Shown here: piece after piece, positions 30,443 to 41,332 of the stretch
How positions within the stretch are numbered: the stretch's first letter is position 1
Layout: each line of letters begins with the position of its first letter
NCBI RefSeq assembly: GCF_013371085.1
Contig: NZ_JABWCV010000007.1
Span: 1-64,000, forward strand
Length of the DNA: 64,000 nt
Direction of reading: 5' to 3'
Origin: Vreelandella maris
Lineage (GTDB): Bacteria > Pseudomonadota > Gammaproteobacteria > Pseudomonadales > Halomonadaceae
Translations under genes and position numbers: made by a program
The notes under the pieces: generated by a model
Database searches by the model: none
Seen by the model: only the letters and a program-made list of their open reading frames with translations
Told to the model about the DNA's origin: nothing

Positions 30443-30467
30443 AGCTAGGCCATTTAAAACTACGCCA
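30438..30467 (+). repeat. 15-bp tandem duplication at the mlaB stop
   Basis: TTTAAAGCTAGGCCA (30438-30452) is followed directly by TTTAAAACTACGCCA (30453-30467), 13 of 15 identical. The first copy contains the mlaB stop codon (30440-30442). Confidence 0.75.
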
Positions 30468-30550
30468 TCGCCAAGCGCGCTGCTTTTCTTTATTATGTCG
30501 CCCCAATTACGTTTATTAATATTGACGACCCCAAAGGAGTTTTTTGCGCC

Positions 30551-32075
<1,525 letters not shown>

Positions 32076-32151
32076 ACTATGCGACCAAACTCGCTTGCTA
32101 CTAATTCTGCATGCTATCGGCGGTGCATGCTATTAACCACTGGCCTAAACG

Positions 32152-32805
32152 ATGAGTAAGCAACTGATTTTAGCCCTCTCGAAGGGCCGCATTCTGGAAG
32201 AGACGCTGCCACTGCTGGCCGATGCGGGTATCACGCCCGCCGAGGATCTGAGCAAAAGCCGTAAGCTGCTGTTTGACACCAACTTGCCAGACGTCAAGCT
32301 GGTGATTATCCGCGCAACCGACGTGCCCACCTACGTTCAGTTGGGAGCCGCGGATGTGGGTATCGCTGGGAAAGATGTACTGCTTGAGCACGGCGCTGAA
32401 GGGCTTTACGAGCCGCTGGATTTGGAGATTGCCCGCTGTAAGTTGATGACAGCCGGTGTCACAGGGCAGTTGCCAGCGCGCGCCCGGCGTCGGGTGGCCA
32501 CCAAGTTTGTGAATGTGGCCCGCCGTTACTACGCCGAGCAGGGCATCCAGGCCGAAGTGATCAAGCTTTATGGCGCCATGGAGCTTGCGCCCCTGATGAA
32601 CCTAGCGGACGAAATTGTCGATATCGTTGATACCGGCAATACACTACGGGCGAATGGTATGGAGCCGCGTGAGCTAATCGCCCATATCAGCACCCGACTA
32701 GTGGTGAATAAGGCAGCCATGACCATGAAGCATGAGCGCATTAAGCCGTTACTGGCCCGCCTAGACAGCGCGGTCAAAAAGCGTCAGGCACAGCTTGCCG
32801 AATGA
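32152..32805 (+). CDS. hisG: ATP phosphoribosyltransferase, short form HisG
   Basis: First enzyme of histidine biosynthesis. At 217 residues it is the short form, which lacks the C-terminal regulatory domain and works as a hetero-octamer with HisZ; no hisZ is in this window. Family motifs are [28 protein letters not shown] and [17 protein letters not shown]. No clear ribosome binding site precedes the ATG. The 76-nt spacer after murA has a 9-bp direct repeat GCATGCTAT (32109 and 32125). Confidence 0.96.
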   Translation: MSKQLILALSKGRILEETLPLLADAGITPAEDLSKSRKLLFDTNLPDVKLVIIRATDVPTYVQLGAADVGIAGKDVLLEHGAEGLYEPLDLEIARCKLMTAGVTGQLPARARRRVATKFVNVARRYYAEQGIQAEVIKLYGAMELAPLMNLADEIVDIVDTGNTLRANGMEPRELIAHISTRLVVNKAAMTMKHERIKPLLARLDSAVKKRQAQLAE

Positions 32806-32818
32806 CATGAGGTGACCC

Positions 32819-34135
32819 ATGAGCGAACAACGTAATACCACCATTTCACGCCTGTCGACAAGCGATGCAGACTTTAACCATCAGCTTGATGCGCTGTTAG
32901 ATTGGGAAGGGGTGTCAGACAAAGCAGTTCAGGCACGCGTAGAAGAAATTCTTGCCAGTGTTAAAAAGCGAGGTGACGCCGCAGTAATTGAAGCTACCAA
33001 CCGTTTTGATCGGCTTTCTGTTAGCTCAATGGACGAATTGCAACTCACGCCTGAGCAGTTGAAGAAGGCGTTTGATCACCTGCCTTCTGAGCAGCGTGAA
33101 GCGCTTTCCAGTGCTGCCGAGCGCATTAAGCAGTACCACGAGCGCCAAAAGCCCAGCTCCTGGCAATACGAAGAGGCTGACGGCACGGTGCTGGGGCAGA
33201 AAGTCTCCCCACTGGATCGCGCCGGTATCTATGTGCCGGGTGGAAAGGCGGCCTACCCCTCTTCGGTGCTGATGAATGCGATTCCTGCCCATGTGGCCGG
33301 TGTCCGTGAAATTGTCATGGTAGTGCCTACGCCGGATGGCGTGCTCAATGAGTTGGTATTGGCTGCGGCTCACTTGGCTGGGGTCGATTATGTATTCACC
33401 ATCGGTGGGGCTCAGGCGGTGGCTGCGCTTGCTTATGGCACAGAAACGGTGCCTCGCGTCGACAAGATAGTTGGCCCAGGCAATATTTATGTGGCCACGG
33501 CTAAGCGCGCGGTGTTTGGGCAGGTGGGTATTGATATGATTGCCGGCCCTTCAGAAATCATGGTGGTGTCCGATGGGCTGACTGATCCTGATTGGTTGGC
33601 GATGGATCTGTTCTCCCAGGCTGAACACGACGAAGACGCGCAGGCGATCTTGGTAAGCTGGGATAAGGCGCACTTAGCTGCCGTTGAGGCTGCGATTGAG
33701 CGTCTGCTGCCGACACTAGAGCGCGAAGAGATTGTGCGGGAATCGCTACGCCGGCGTGGGGCGTTAGTGCTTTGTCAGGACACCCAAGAAGCGATTACGC
33801 TGATTAACCGGATTGCCCCTGAACATCTGGAGCTTTCGGTCGCTGAGCCAGACACTTGGTTGGACGATATCCGTCACGCCGGGGCGATCTTTATGGGGCG
33901 CTACACTGCTGAAGCGCTGGGAGATTATTGCGCGGGGCCCAATCACGTGCTGCCTACCTCTGGAACGGCACGTTTCTCGTCACCGCTAGGTGTCTACGAT
34001 TTCCAGAAGCGTTCTTCAATTATTCACTGCTCGGCAGGCGGTGCATCTGAGCTGGGCAAAATTGCCTCGGTATTGGCGCGAGGCGAGTCATTGACCGCCC
34101 ACGCCCGTTCAGCTGAGTACCGTATTCGCGATTGA
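32819..34135 (+). CDS. hisD: Histidinol dehydrogenase HisD
   Basis: Last enzyme of histidine synthesis, oxidising histidinol to histidine in two steps with NAD and zinc. Motifs include [16 protein letters not shown], the zinc/catalytic [20 protein letters not shown] and [19 protein letters not shown]. 438 residues. It follows hisG by 13 nt. hisC, which often follows in Pseudomonas, is absent here; a convergent protease gene comes next. Confidence 0.97.
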   Translation: MSEQRNTTISRLSTSDADFNHQLDALLDWEGVSDKAVQARVEEILASVKKRGDAAVIEATNRFDRLSVSSMDELQLTPEQLKKAFDHLPSEQREALSSAAERIKQYHERQKPSSWQYEEADGTVLGQKVSPLDRAGIYVPGGKAAYPSSVLMNAIPAHVAGVREIVMVVPTPDGVLNELVLAAAHLAGVDYVFTIGGAQAVAALAYGTETVPRVDKIVGPGNIYVATAKRAVFGQVGIDMIAGPSEIMVVSDGLTDPDWLAMDLFSQAEHDEDAQAILVSWDKAHLAAVEAAIERLLPTLEREEIVRESLRRRGALVLCQDTQEAITLINRIAPEHLELSVAEPDTWLDDIRHAGAIFMGRYTAEALGDYCAGPNHVLPTSGTARFSSPLGVYDFQKRSSIIHCSAGGASELGKIASVLARGESLTAHARSAEYRIRD

Positions 34136-34176
34136 GGCCCACCAAGTATCGTGCCAACGCGTTCAAGCTGTTACCG

Positions 34177-35442
34177 CTATGAGTCGCGTTGGCCGGGCAC
34201 TTCTTCATTAATCGGAATCGCGGGAAGCGGGCGTTCCCCTACTTCCAATGTCATTTCCATGCGCTCGCCGCTGCGCACAATGGTTAGAGGCAGCGACGTG
34301 CCGGGGGGGATTGAGGCGATTTCGCTCATCGTGGAGCGAGCATCCAGAATGGGCTCTCCGTCCACGGCGAGTAGTACATCGCCAGGCTCTAGACCTGCTT
34401 GCGCAGCCGGACCACCGCTGACGACACCGGCAACAATGACGCCTTGAGGTGTTTGCAGCCCAAAGGAGGCCGCGAGTTCGCGTGATAGCGCTTGTGCCTC
34501 TATACCCAGCCAGCCACGAATCACACGTCCTTGAGTAACCAGTTCATCTAGGATGCTGTGGGCAAGGTTGGCGGGGATCGCAAAGCCAATACCCTGGGAA
34601 CCCCCTGAGCGTGAGAAAATGGCGGTATTAATACCCACCATGGCACCGTCAGGGTTGACCAGCGCGCCGCCAGAATTACCTGGATTGATCGCAGCATCTG
34701 TCTGAATAAAATCTTCATAGGCGTTGAGCCCTAGGTGATTACGTCCCGTGGCGCTAATAATGCCCATGGTGACGGTCTGGCCCACCCCAAAAGGGTTACC
34801 AATGGCTAGCGCTACGTCGCCCACTGCTACGTCGGCAGAATCGGTCAGTTCAATAACCGGCAAGTCGTCCAAATTAATGCGCAGCACGGCTAAATCACTT
34901 TCAGGGTCGGTGCCAATCACTTCGGCCAACGTTTCGCGCCCATCACGTAACGCCACCTGAATTTCGTCGGCGCCATTGATAACGTGGTGATTGGTTAATA
35001 CGTAGCCGTCTTCACTCACAATAACCCCAGAGCCTAGGCTGGAAAGCATCCGCTGGTGAGTCGTCGCATCGTCGCCCTGGCTATCAAAAAATTGCTGGAA
35101 GAAGGGGTCCGACATCAGTGGGTGCTGATCGCGTTCCACAATACGTGATGAATAAATGTTAACCACGGCCGGCGCTGCTTGTTCGACTGCTCGTGAATAG
35201 CTCACCGGGCCCTTATTGCGGGATAGAGGTGCAGCCTGGTGTATTTCTGGAGCTGGGCGATTAGGGTTGGGTTCCACTGCCGCTGGGACCGTAGAGATCA
35301 CCGGGGCCGGAGATTGAGGCGCCTGTGGCGGTGAATCACGAAATGGGTTGGGAAGTTGCTCGGGGAGCGCAAACAGGATCACCACAGCGAGCAGTACGCC
35401 AGTAACAACAGGCCATAGGTAAGGCAGCACATAGCGTCGCAT
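34177..35442 (-). CDS. algW: Periplasmic serine protease AlgW/DegS type
   Basis: HtrA-family protease with one N-terminal membrane anchor (about residues 8-27), a proline-rich linker (30-75), a trypsin-like domain and a single PDZ domain (about 300-390). The triad is H153 (TNHHV), D183 (ESDLAVL) and S257 (GNSGGA). Membrane anchor, one PDZ and place beside hisD match Pseudomonas AlgW and E. coli DegS, which sense misfolded outer-membrane proteins and cleave the anti-sigma factor MucA/RseA. 421 residues, longer than DegS (355) because of the linker. DegQ-like function cannot be excluded. Confidence 0.85.
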   Translation of the reverse strand: MRRYVLPYLWPVVTGVLLAVVILFALPEQLPNPFRDSPPQAPQSPAPVISTVPAAVEPNPNRPAPEIHQAAPLSRNKGPVSYSRAVEQAAPAVVNIYSSRIVERDQHPLMSDPFFQQFFDSQGDDATTHQRMLSSLGSGVIVSEDGYVLTNHHVINGADEIQVALRDGRETLAEVIGTDPESDLAVLRINLDDLPVIELTDSADVAVGDVALAIGNPFGVGQTVTMGIISATGRNHLGLNAYEDFIQTDAAINPGNSGGALVNPDGAMVGINTAIFSRSGGSQGIGFAIPANLAHSILDELVTQGRVIRGWLGIEAQALSRELAASFGLQTPQGVIVAGVVSGGPAAQAGLEPGDVLLAVDGEPILDARSTMSEIASIPPGTSLPLTIVRSGERMEMTLEVGERPLPAIPINEEVPGQRDS

Positions 35443-35571
35443 GTAATAAATTCCTTAACGAGTCAGTCTCACTGTTCGCGATAAAAAGCAGCGAGTTTTA
35501 CAATGGTTTAATGGTAACACTTTCTTAGCAAGTTCCTCACGGGTGCATTTAAATCAATAAAAGGACGCAAT

Positions 35572-36333
35572 ATGATTCATCGTGACCAATTAGTGGCAGC
35601 CTGTGACCATCAGCTGCGGGCTGCTCAGTTTAAAGATTATACGATTAATGGTTTGCAGGTAGCGGGTAGTGAGCACGTTAAACGCGTTATAACGGGAGTG
35701 ACAGCCTGTCAGGCTTTGCTGGATGAAGCCGTTGCTTGGCAGGCGGATTTGGTGTTGGTGCATCATGGCTATTTCTGGAAAAACGAGCCCGTTGCGATCA
35801 CCGGCATGAAGCAGAAGCGGATTAAAACACTGCTTGATAACGATATCAGCCTGCTGGCGTACCACCTACCGTTGGATGCTCACGCCGAAATGGGCAATAA
35901 CGCCGAATTGGCTAGGCGTCTAGGCTGGAAAGTGGAGGGGTGTATTGATGGCGGGCTAGGAGAAGGGCTTTTATGGTCAGGACGTTTAGCGCAGCCACTT
36001 TCTGTACAGGATCTCGCAGTGCAAATTGCGCACACCCTTCAGCGTGAGCCTTTGGTCATTGAAGCCCCGCAGGTGGGCGATATTGAGCGCATTGCCTGGT
36101 GCACCGGTGGGGCGCAAGACATGATTACGGCAGCCTTTGAGGCGGGGGCGCAGGCCTTCGTATCGGGTGAAATATCCGAGCGAACTACCCACTTGGCGCG
36201 CGAAATGGGGATCCATTATATCGCCGCTGGCCATCACGCTACAGAGCGTTATGGAATCCAGGCCATGGGTGAGTGGTTAAGCGATGAGTATGATGTTGAG
36301 CATCGCTTTGTGGATATTGATAATCCTGCTTAA
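35572..36333 (+). CDS. Nif3/YbgI-like dinuclear metal protein
   Basis: DUF34/NIF3 family, often annotated as GTP cyclohydrolase I type 2; the biological role is not settled. Metal ligands appear in LVLVHHGYFWK, AYHLPLDAHAEMGNNAELA and AGHHATERYGIQ. The 253-residue protein is the short bacterial form (E. coli YbgI 247) without the inserted domain. Good ribosome binding site AAAGGAC. Divergent from algW over 129 bp, the same neighbour as in Pseudomonas. Confidence 0.92.
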   Translation: MIHRDQLVAACDHQLRAAQFKDYTINGLQVAGSEHVKRVITGVTACQALLDEAVAWQADLVLVHHGYFWKNEPVAITGMKQKRIKTLLDNDISLLAYHLPLDAHAEMGNNAELARRLGWKVEGCIDGGLGEGLLWSGRLAQPLSVQDLAVQIAHTLQREPLVIEAPQVGDIERIAWCTGGAQDMITAAFEAGAQAFVSGEISERTTHLAREMGIHYIAAGHHATERYGIQAMGEWLSDEYDVEHRFVDIDNPA

Positions 36334-36337
36334 CACA

Positions 36338-36375
36338 TTAAGCGCCCCGAAAGATCGTTGACGAGAATCGGGGCA
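36338..36375. other. Stem-loop between convergent genes
   Basis: TAAGC-GCCCCGA (36339-36350) pairs with TCGGGGC-AGCTTA (36368-36380) with one bulge, and inside it TCGT/ACGA forms a short extra stem. It lies between the ends of the Nif3-like gene and yhcB. No T-run follows on either strand, so it may slow transcription rather than act as a standard intrinsic terminator. Confidence 0.4.
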
Positions 36376-36395
36376 GCTTATTGACGTTTGGTTAC

Positions 36396-36854
36396 TTAAT
36401 AGCGGGGCGGTTGAGGCGTTGCCACCTCGTTACTTTTCAAGCCAAAGTCCTCAGATAACGTTCCGCCTTTACCGTCGGCGTAGTCGCGCGGGGTAGCGGG
36501 AGCCGCTGTATCAGCCTGTGCCTGCTGTTCAGAGGTAGAATTGATGCCAGAAAGATCAAGGCTTGGCTGAATCGCCGCATCGCGAATGTCCCATTCCTCA
36601 GCATCCTCTTTTAGCTGAAGTTCTAGTTGGTTGGCTTCATCGCGAATATTGCTGAGCCGCTGATAGATCCCGGTCAAATGGCTGCCCACGCTGTTCTTCA
36701 TTTCAGCGATTTGATGTTCGCGTTCGAGTAGCTTTTGACGCATGGAAGCAGCCTCACGCTGGCTTTTGCTGAAGAGGCGGTAACTGCCCAATCCAACGAT
36801 TAAGCCGACGATAAAACCGATAATGGCAAAGGTTAATGGTGAGCTTGCGTCCAC
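36396..36854 (-). CDS. zapG: YhcB/ZapG-like DUF1043 inner-membrane protein
   Basis: Bitopic protein with an N-terminal membrane segment (about residues 9-26, AIIGFIVGLIVGLGSY) and a cytoplasmic coiled coil (about 30-90), linked in E. coli to cell shape, division and envelope synthesis. The C-terminal tail is low-complexity. A longer reading from 36929 exists, but the GTG at 36854 has AGGGAG at good spacing and puts the membrane segment at the N-terminus, as in the family. 152 residues. Divergent from zapE. Confidence 0.85.
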   Translation of the reverse strand: MDASSPLTFAIIGFIVGLIVGLGSYRLFSKSQREAASMRQKLLEREHQIAEMKNSVGSHLTGIYQRLSNIRDEANQLELQLKEDAEEWDIRDAAIQPSLDLSGINSTSEQQAQADTAAPATPRDYADGKGGTLSEDFGLKSNEVATPQPPRY

Positions 36855-37062
36855 AGTGTTCTCCCTGGCGCCTTGAATATAACCGCAGACTGCATTAGCC
36901 AGCAGCTTTTGAATTAAACAGGCTGCCATTATAGGCGTCAGTCTGCCGGTTGGGTCAATCCACTCATGCGCTTAGACGTCTCTACGGGTATAATCACAGC
37001 CTTTCTTAGGGTTGCCAGTCGTTGTGCTGGCTACTGCCTTACATGCTGAGGGAGGCGATTGC

Positions 37063-38247
37063 ATGTCATCAACATCTGCGGATAGGGCAATGTCTAAAAC
37101 ACGCCCAGCATCGCCTATTGAGCGCTACCGCGCGGATTTAGAGCGTGAGGATTTTCAATATGATGCGGCGCAGGAATCAGCAGTAAAACATTTGCAGCGG
37201 CTTTATGATGAGCTTGTAGCTGCACCGACGACCGTGCCGAAGACCTTGGTTGCCCATAAGGGCTTGAAAGCCAAAATGGCCGGCTTAATGGGTAAAAAAT
37301 CTTCCTCTGCCGATAAACCGGTCTTGCCTCAGGTAAAAGGGCTCTATTTTTGGGGAGGGGTAGGACGTGGCAAAACCTATTTAGTTGACACGTTTTACGA
37401 ATCCCTTCCTTTTCCTGACAAAATGCGTACCCATTTCCATCGCTTTATGCAGCGCGTCCATAACGAGCTGACACACTACAAGGGTGAAAAAAATCCCCTC
37501 ACGCTAATTGCGGGTAAATTTGCCACTGAGGTGCGTGTGATTTGCTTTGATGAATTTTTTGTCAAAGATATTACCGATGCCATGATACTTGCCAACCTGC
37601 TGGAGGCGCTTTTTGAGCGCGGGGTGGTGCTAGTGGCAACCTCAAATATCGTGCCTGATGACCTGTATAAAGAGGGTCTGCAGCGGGCCCGTTTTCTGCC
37701 TGCCATTGAGCTTGTCAACCGGCATTGCAGCGTGGTGAACGTCGATTCAGGCGTTGATTATCGTCTGCGCGCACTTGAGCGGGCTGCTATTTTTCACTCA
37801 CCGCTGGAAGAAGCGGCTGAGCATGAACTTTCGCGTAGCTTTCGTGAAATAGCGGGGCAGGCGGGCGAAGTAGATGCGTCGCTAGAAATTAACCATCGTG
37901 TGCTCAAAGCCCGCCGTTTGCATGATGATATTGCTTGGTTTGAATTTCTTGAGTTGTGTGACGGTCCGCGTAGTCAAAATGACTATATTGAGCTGGCCCG
38001 TGAGTTTCACACCGTGTTGGTCTCCAATGTAATGCGAATGGATGCCAAAAAAGACGATCAGGCGCGACGTTTCATCAATATGGTCGATGAATTTTATGAT
38101 CGCGGTGTGAAGCTGCTAATGTCGGCAGAAGTGCCGATTGAGCAACTTTACAGCGATGGCAAGCTGACGTTTGAGTTCCAGCGTACGCTTTCCCGGCTAC
38201 AGGAAATGCAGTCAAAAGAATACTTGGCGTTGGCGCATAAACCCTAG
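37063..38247 (+). CDS. zapE: Cell division ATPase ZapE (AFG1-like)
   Basis: AAA-like P-loop ATPase that binds FtsZ and destabilises bundles late in division. Walker A GGVGRGKTYL lies at about 98-107, the Walker B-like VICFDEFFVKDI follows, and the family motifs THFHRFMQRVH and LVATSNIVPDDLYKEGLQR are present. The ATG at 37063 has GGGAGG 7 nt upstream and gives 394 residues (E. coli 375). Confidence 0.95.
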   Translation: MSSTSADRAMSKTRPASPIERYRADLEREDFQYDAAQESAVKHLQRLYDELVAAPTTVPKTLVAHKGLKAKMAGLMGKKSSSADKPVLPQVKGLYFWGGVGRGKTYLVDTFYESLPFPDKMRTHFHRFMQRVHNELTHYKGEKNPLTLIAGKFATEVRVICFDEFFVKDITDAMILANLLEALFERGVVLVATSNIVPDDLYKEGLQRARFLPAIELVNRHCSVVNVDSGVDYRLRALERAAIFHSPLEEAAEHELSRSFREIAGQAGEVDASLEINHRVLKARRLHDDIAWFEFLELCDGPRSQNDYIELAREFHTVLVSNVMRMDAKKDDQARRFINMVDEFYDRGVKLLMSAEVPIEQLYSDGKLTFEFQRTLSRLQEMQSKEYLALAHKP

Positions 38248-38291
38248 AAGGCAAAGAGTCTATCGGGCAAGTAAAAAAGTCACGATACGGC

Positions 38292-38320
38292 TTAACTTGT
38301 CGCTGTCCTTACTGTAGAAT
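38292..38320 (+). promoter_or_regulatory. Candidate rplM-rpsI promoter
   Basis: TTAACT (38292-38297) and TAGAAT (38315-38320) with a 17-nt spacer, followed by a GC-rich stretch (GCCGCC) as in growth-rate-controlled promoters. It would give a leader of about 105 nt before rplM. Confidence 0.4.
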
Positions 38321-38335
38321 GCCGCCTCGCTACAT

Positions 38336-38357
38336 GTTGCTTGCGTAAGCTGGCAAC
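38336..38357 (+). promoter_or_regulatory. rplM leader hairpin with GNRA loop
   Basis: GTTGC (38336-38340) pairs with GCAAC (38353-38357), and the inner GC/GC pair closes a GTAA loop (38345-38348), a GNRA tetraloop. In E. coli the rplM leader is the site of L13 feedback control, so this hairpin is a candidate for that role here; binding is inferred. Confidence 0.45.
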
Positions 38358-38432
38358 CAAAAAGAATAGGGATGGTGCTTCGCCGTATAGCGGTGTGAGT
38401 CACCCAATACATTTAATCTGGTGATTTTATCC

Positions 38433-38861
38433 ATGAAGACGTTCAGTGCTAAGCCGCAGTCCGTCCAGCGCGACTGGTATGTTGTCGACGCTAAGGACAA
38501 AACGCTCGGTCGCCTGGCAACCGAGATTGCTCGTCGCCTACGCGGCAAGCATAAGCCCGAATTTACCCCTCACGTTGATACTGGCGACTACATCGTTGTT
38601 ATCAACGCAGAGAAAGTCCATGTGACCGGCAACAAGGCGAAGGCTAAAACCTACTACCGCCACACTGGTTACCCGGGCGGTCTGCGCTCTATGACATTCG
38701 ACAAGATGCTTGATCATGCGCCTGAGCGCATCATTGAGTCTGCCGTTAAAGGCATGTTGCCGAAAGGTCCTTTGGGTCGCGCCATGTACACTAAGTTAAA
38801 AGTGTACGCCGGTGCCGAGCATCCGCATGCTGCCCAACAGCCGCTTGAACTAGACATCTGA
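38433..38861 (+). CDS. rplM: 50S ribosomal protein L13
   Basis: Early-assembly 50S protein. [48 protein letters not shown] and the [20 protein letters not shown] stretch are family hallmarks. The ATG at 38433 gives 142 residues, the same as E. coli; the reading from 38421 adds four unlikely residues. 13 nt before rpsI, forming the standard rplM-rpsI operon. Confidence 0.98.
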   Translation: MKTFSAKPQSVQRDWYVVDAKDKTLGRLATEIARRLRGKHKPEFTPHVDTGDYIVVINAEKVHVTGNKAKAKTYYRHTGYPGGLRSMTFDKMLDHAPERIIESAVKGMLPKGPLGRAMYTKLKVYAGAEHPHAAQQPLELDI

Positions 38862-38874
38862 GGAAATCTTCGCC

Positions 38875-39264
38875 ATGACACAGCAGTATTACGGTACCGG
38901 GCGCCGCAAGACTTCCACCGCTCGCGTGTTTATGAAGCCAGGCTCTGGCAAAATTACTGTCAATAACCAAGACCTAGACCTTTACTTTGGTCGCGTTACT
39001 GGTCGTATGGTTGTTCGTCAGCCGCTTGAGTTGACCGAAACGCTAAGTCAGTTTGACATCTTCGTGACTGTCGCTGGCGGCGGTGGTTCATCTCAAGCAG
39101 GTGCTATTCGTCACGGCATTACACGTGCCCTGATGAACTACAATGAAGACCTGCGTCCTTCGCTACGTGCCGCTGGCTACGTAACGCGTGATGCACGTCA
39201 AGTTGAACGTAAGAAAGTCGGCCTGCGCAAAGCACGTCGTCGTCCGCAGTTCTCTAAGCGTTAA
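38875..39264 (+). CDS. rpsI: 30S ribosomal protein S9
   Basis: 30S head protein whose C-terminal tail contacts P-site t[18 protein letters not shown] starts the protein and the tail ends RRRPQFSKR with the universal SKR. 129 residues (E. coli 130). A strong intrinsic terminator follows. Confidence 0.98.
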   Translation: MTQQYYGTGRRKTSTARVFMKPGSGKITVNNQDLDLYFGRVTGRMVVRQPLELTETLSQFDIFVTVAGGGGSSQAGAIRHGITRALMNYNEDLRPSLRAAGYVTRDARQVERKKVGLRKARRRPQFSKR

Positions 39265-39282
39265 TTCTTTACGCTATGCGGC

Positions 39283-39315
39283 AAAACGCCCAGGTCATCG
39301 ACCTGGGCGTTTTTT
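39283..39315 (+). terminator. rplM-rpsI terminator
   Basis: AAAACGCCCAGGTC (39283-39296) and GACCTGGGCGTTTT (39300-39313) form a perfect 14-bp stem with a 3-nt loop and a T-run, an ideal intrinsic terminator 18 nt after rpsI. Confidence 0.93.
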
Positions 39316-39371
39316 ATTGAAATATCATAAAATTATATTGCTCGTACCACTATGGTCACGGGCGGTTGTTC

Positions 39372-39400
39372 TTGTGCATAGCGCTTTGTTTTTTTACCAT
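39372..39400 (+). promoter_or_regulatory. Candidate petABC promoter
   Basis: TTGTGC (39372-39377) and TACCAT (39395-39400) are 17 nt apart. The leader would hold a 9-bp hairpin (TCGCCGCAA/TTGCGGCGA, 39420-39428 with 39436-39444, 7-nt loop) about 30 nt before petA. The hairpin has no T-run, so it is not a terminator. Confidence 0.42.
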
Positions 39401-39473
39401 AGAGCGTATTTGATATTCGTCGCCGCAAGACGCCTTTGCGGCGAAGCGGGTAAGCTGATGGGAGAAACCTGAA

Positions 39474-40073
39474 ATGGCAGATAACGGCGTAAACAAAGGC
39501 CGACGCCGTTTCCTCGTAGGCGCCACCTCCGTTGTGGGTGCGGTAGGTGCTGTCGGGGTTGCGGTACCCTTTGTGGCTTCTTGGCAGCCTAGTGCCAGGG
39601 CAAGAGCAGCGGGTGCTCCTGTTCAAGCGGATATATCGAGGCTTGAACCAGGACAGCGTATGACCGTTGAGTGGCGTGGTCGTCCTATATGGATTATCAA
39701 TCGTACACCAGAGATGATTGAGCGCACTGAATCGCTGGGTAGTGACCAGTTAGCTGATCCTGATTCGGAAGTGCCGCAACAACCCCCGTACATCGATGGT
39801 GGGTTGCGGTCGATTCGACCTGAGATTGGGGTGCTGATTGGTATCTGTACGCACTTAGGTTGCTCGCCACTTTTTCGCCCTGAGCCTGATGCAGAGGGCG
39901 TAGGCGTCGATAATTGGCCGGGTGGTTTCTTCTGTCCTTGCCATGGTTCTCGCTTTGACTTAGCTGGTCGTGTGTTCAGTAACGTTCCTGCGCCGACTAA
40001 CCTCGAGGTTCCACCCTACCGCTTTGAGAATGACGACATCATTGTCATCGGCGAAGATGAGGAGAGTGCCTAA
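39474..40073 (+). CDS. petA: Ubiquinol-cytochrome c reductase Rieske iron-sulfur subunit
   Basis: 2Fe-2S subunit of the bc1 complex that takes the first electron from ubiquinol. A twin-arginine signal (GRRRFLVGA) precedes the membrane segment. The cluster ligands are C125, H127 and C130 in CTHLGC, and C154, C156 and H157 in CPCHGSRFD. 199 residues. First gene of petABC; its stop shares a base with the petB ATG. Confidence 0.97.
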   Translation: MADNGVNKGRRRFLVGATSVVGAVGAVGVAVPFVASWQPSARARAAGAPVQADISRLEPGQRMTVEWRGRPIWIINRTPEMIERTESLGSDQLADPDSEVPQQPPYIDGGLRSIRPEIGVLIGICTHLGCSPLFRPEPDAEGVGVDNWPGGFFCPCHGSRFDLAGRVFSNVPAPTNLEVPPYRFENDDIIVIGEDEESA

Positions 40074-41332
40074 TGGGTAACCCGAATAAAGCCAAAGCGG
40101 AAAAGGGCGTCATGCGGTGGGTAGATGATCGCTTTCCTGCGACTCAAATGTGGCAAGAGCATCTATCTAAATATTACGCGCCAAAAAACTTCAACTTCTG
40201 GTACTTCTTTGGCTCGTTAGCGCTGCTGGCGCTAGTTAACCAAATCCTAACCGGGGTTTGGCTGACGATGAGCTTTAATCCCTCGGCTGAAGGTGCGTTC
40301 GATTCTGTCGAATACATCATGCGAGATGTGGAGTGGGGCTGGTTGATTCGCTATATGCACACCACCGGCGCCTCTGCTTTCTTCCTCGTTGTTTACCTGC
40401 ATATGTTCCGTGGCCTGTTATACGGTTCTTACAAAGCCCCCCGCGAGTTAGTGTGGGTCTTTGGCATGACGATTTACCTGGTGCTAATGGCGGAAGCCTT
40501 TATGGGCTACCTGCTTCCTTGGGGCCAAATGTCCTATTGGGGCGCGCAGGTTATCATTTCGCTATTCTCTGCCATTCCCGCTATTGGCCCTGATTTAGCG
40601 CAGTGGGTGCGCGGTGACTTCCTGATCTCAGGGATTACCCTTAACCGTTTCTTTGCGCTGCACGTGGTGGCCCTGCCCATCGTTATTTTGGCGCTTGTAG
40701 TGCTGCATATCATTGCCCTGCATGAAGTCGGTTCAAATAACCCCGACGGTATTGATATCAAGCAGAAGAAGGATGAGGCCGGTGTTCCGTTGGACGGGAT
40801 TCCTTTCCATCCCTACTACACGGTTAAAGACTTGGTAGGTGTTGCGGTATTCCTGTTTGTTTTCTGTGTGGTGGTGTTCTACTTCCCAGAAGGCGGAGGT
40901 TACTTCATTGAACGGCCTAACTTTGATCAGGCTAACCCACTGCAAACACCTGATCACATTGCGCCCGTTTGGTACATGACGCCGTTCTACGCCATTCTTC
41001 GCGCTATAACTTTCTCGGTGTTTGGCTTAGACGCTAAGTTCCTGGGCGTTATCTTTATGGGCGCGGCGATAGCAATATTGTTTGTTCTGCCCTGGCTGGA
41101 TCGTAGTCCGGTGCGCTCTATGCGTTATAAAGGCTGGATGTCGAAAGTGATGTTGCTGCTGTTTGCCATCAGCTTCGTTATTCTCGGTATTTTAGGTGTG
41201 TTGCCATCAACGACAGGGCGAACCATTCTGGCGCAAACATGCACCGTGATTTATTTCGCCTTCTTTGTCTTGATGCCTGTCTACACCAAGCTTGAGAAGA
41301 CTAAACCCGTTCCAGAAAGGGTGACTGGCTAA
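40073..41332 (+). CDS. petB: Ubiquinol-cytochrome c reductase cytochrome b
   Basis: Membrane core of the bc1 complex with two b haems and the Qo and Qi quinone sites. At 419 residues it has eight or nine hydrophobic segments. Haem-ligand histidines lie in YMHTTGASAFFLVVYLHMFRG and LNRFFALHVVALP...VVLHIIALHE. The Qo PEWY-type position reads APVWYMTPFYAILRA, the PVWY variant seen in many proteobacteria. One-base overlaps at both ends tie it to petA and petC. Confidence 0.97.
   Translation: MGNPNKAKAEKGVMRWVDDRFPATQMWQEHLSKYYAPKNFNFWYFFGSLALLALVNQILTGVWLTMSFNPSAEGAFDSVEYIMRDVEWGWLIRYMHTTGASAFFLVVYLHMFRGLLYGSYKAPRELVWVFGMTIYLVLMAEAFMGYLLPWGQMSYWGAQVIISLFSAIPAIGPDLAQWVRGDFLISGITLNRFFALHVVALPIVILALVVLHIIALHEVGSNNPDGIDIKQKKDEAGVPLDGIPFHPYYTVKDLVGVAVFLFVFCVVVFYFPEGGGYFIERPNFDQANPLQTPDHIAPVWYMTPFYAILRAITFSVFGLDAKFLGVIFMGAAIAILFVLPWLDRSPVRSMRYKGWMSKVMLLLFAISFVILGILGVLPSTTGRTILAQTCTVIYFAFFVLMPVYTKLEKTKPVPERVTG

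Noticed and set aside
32152..32805. HisG seems truncated at 217 residues
   Set aside because: This is the normal short form that pairs with HisZ, which is usually encoded elsewhere.
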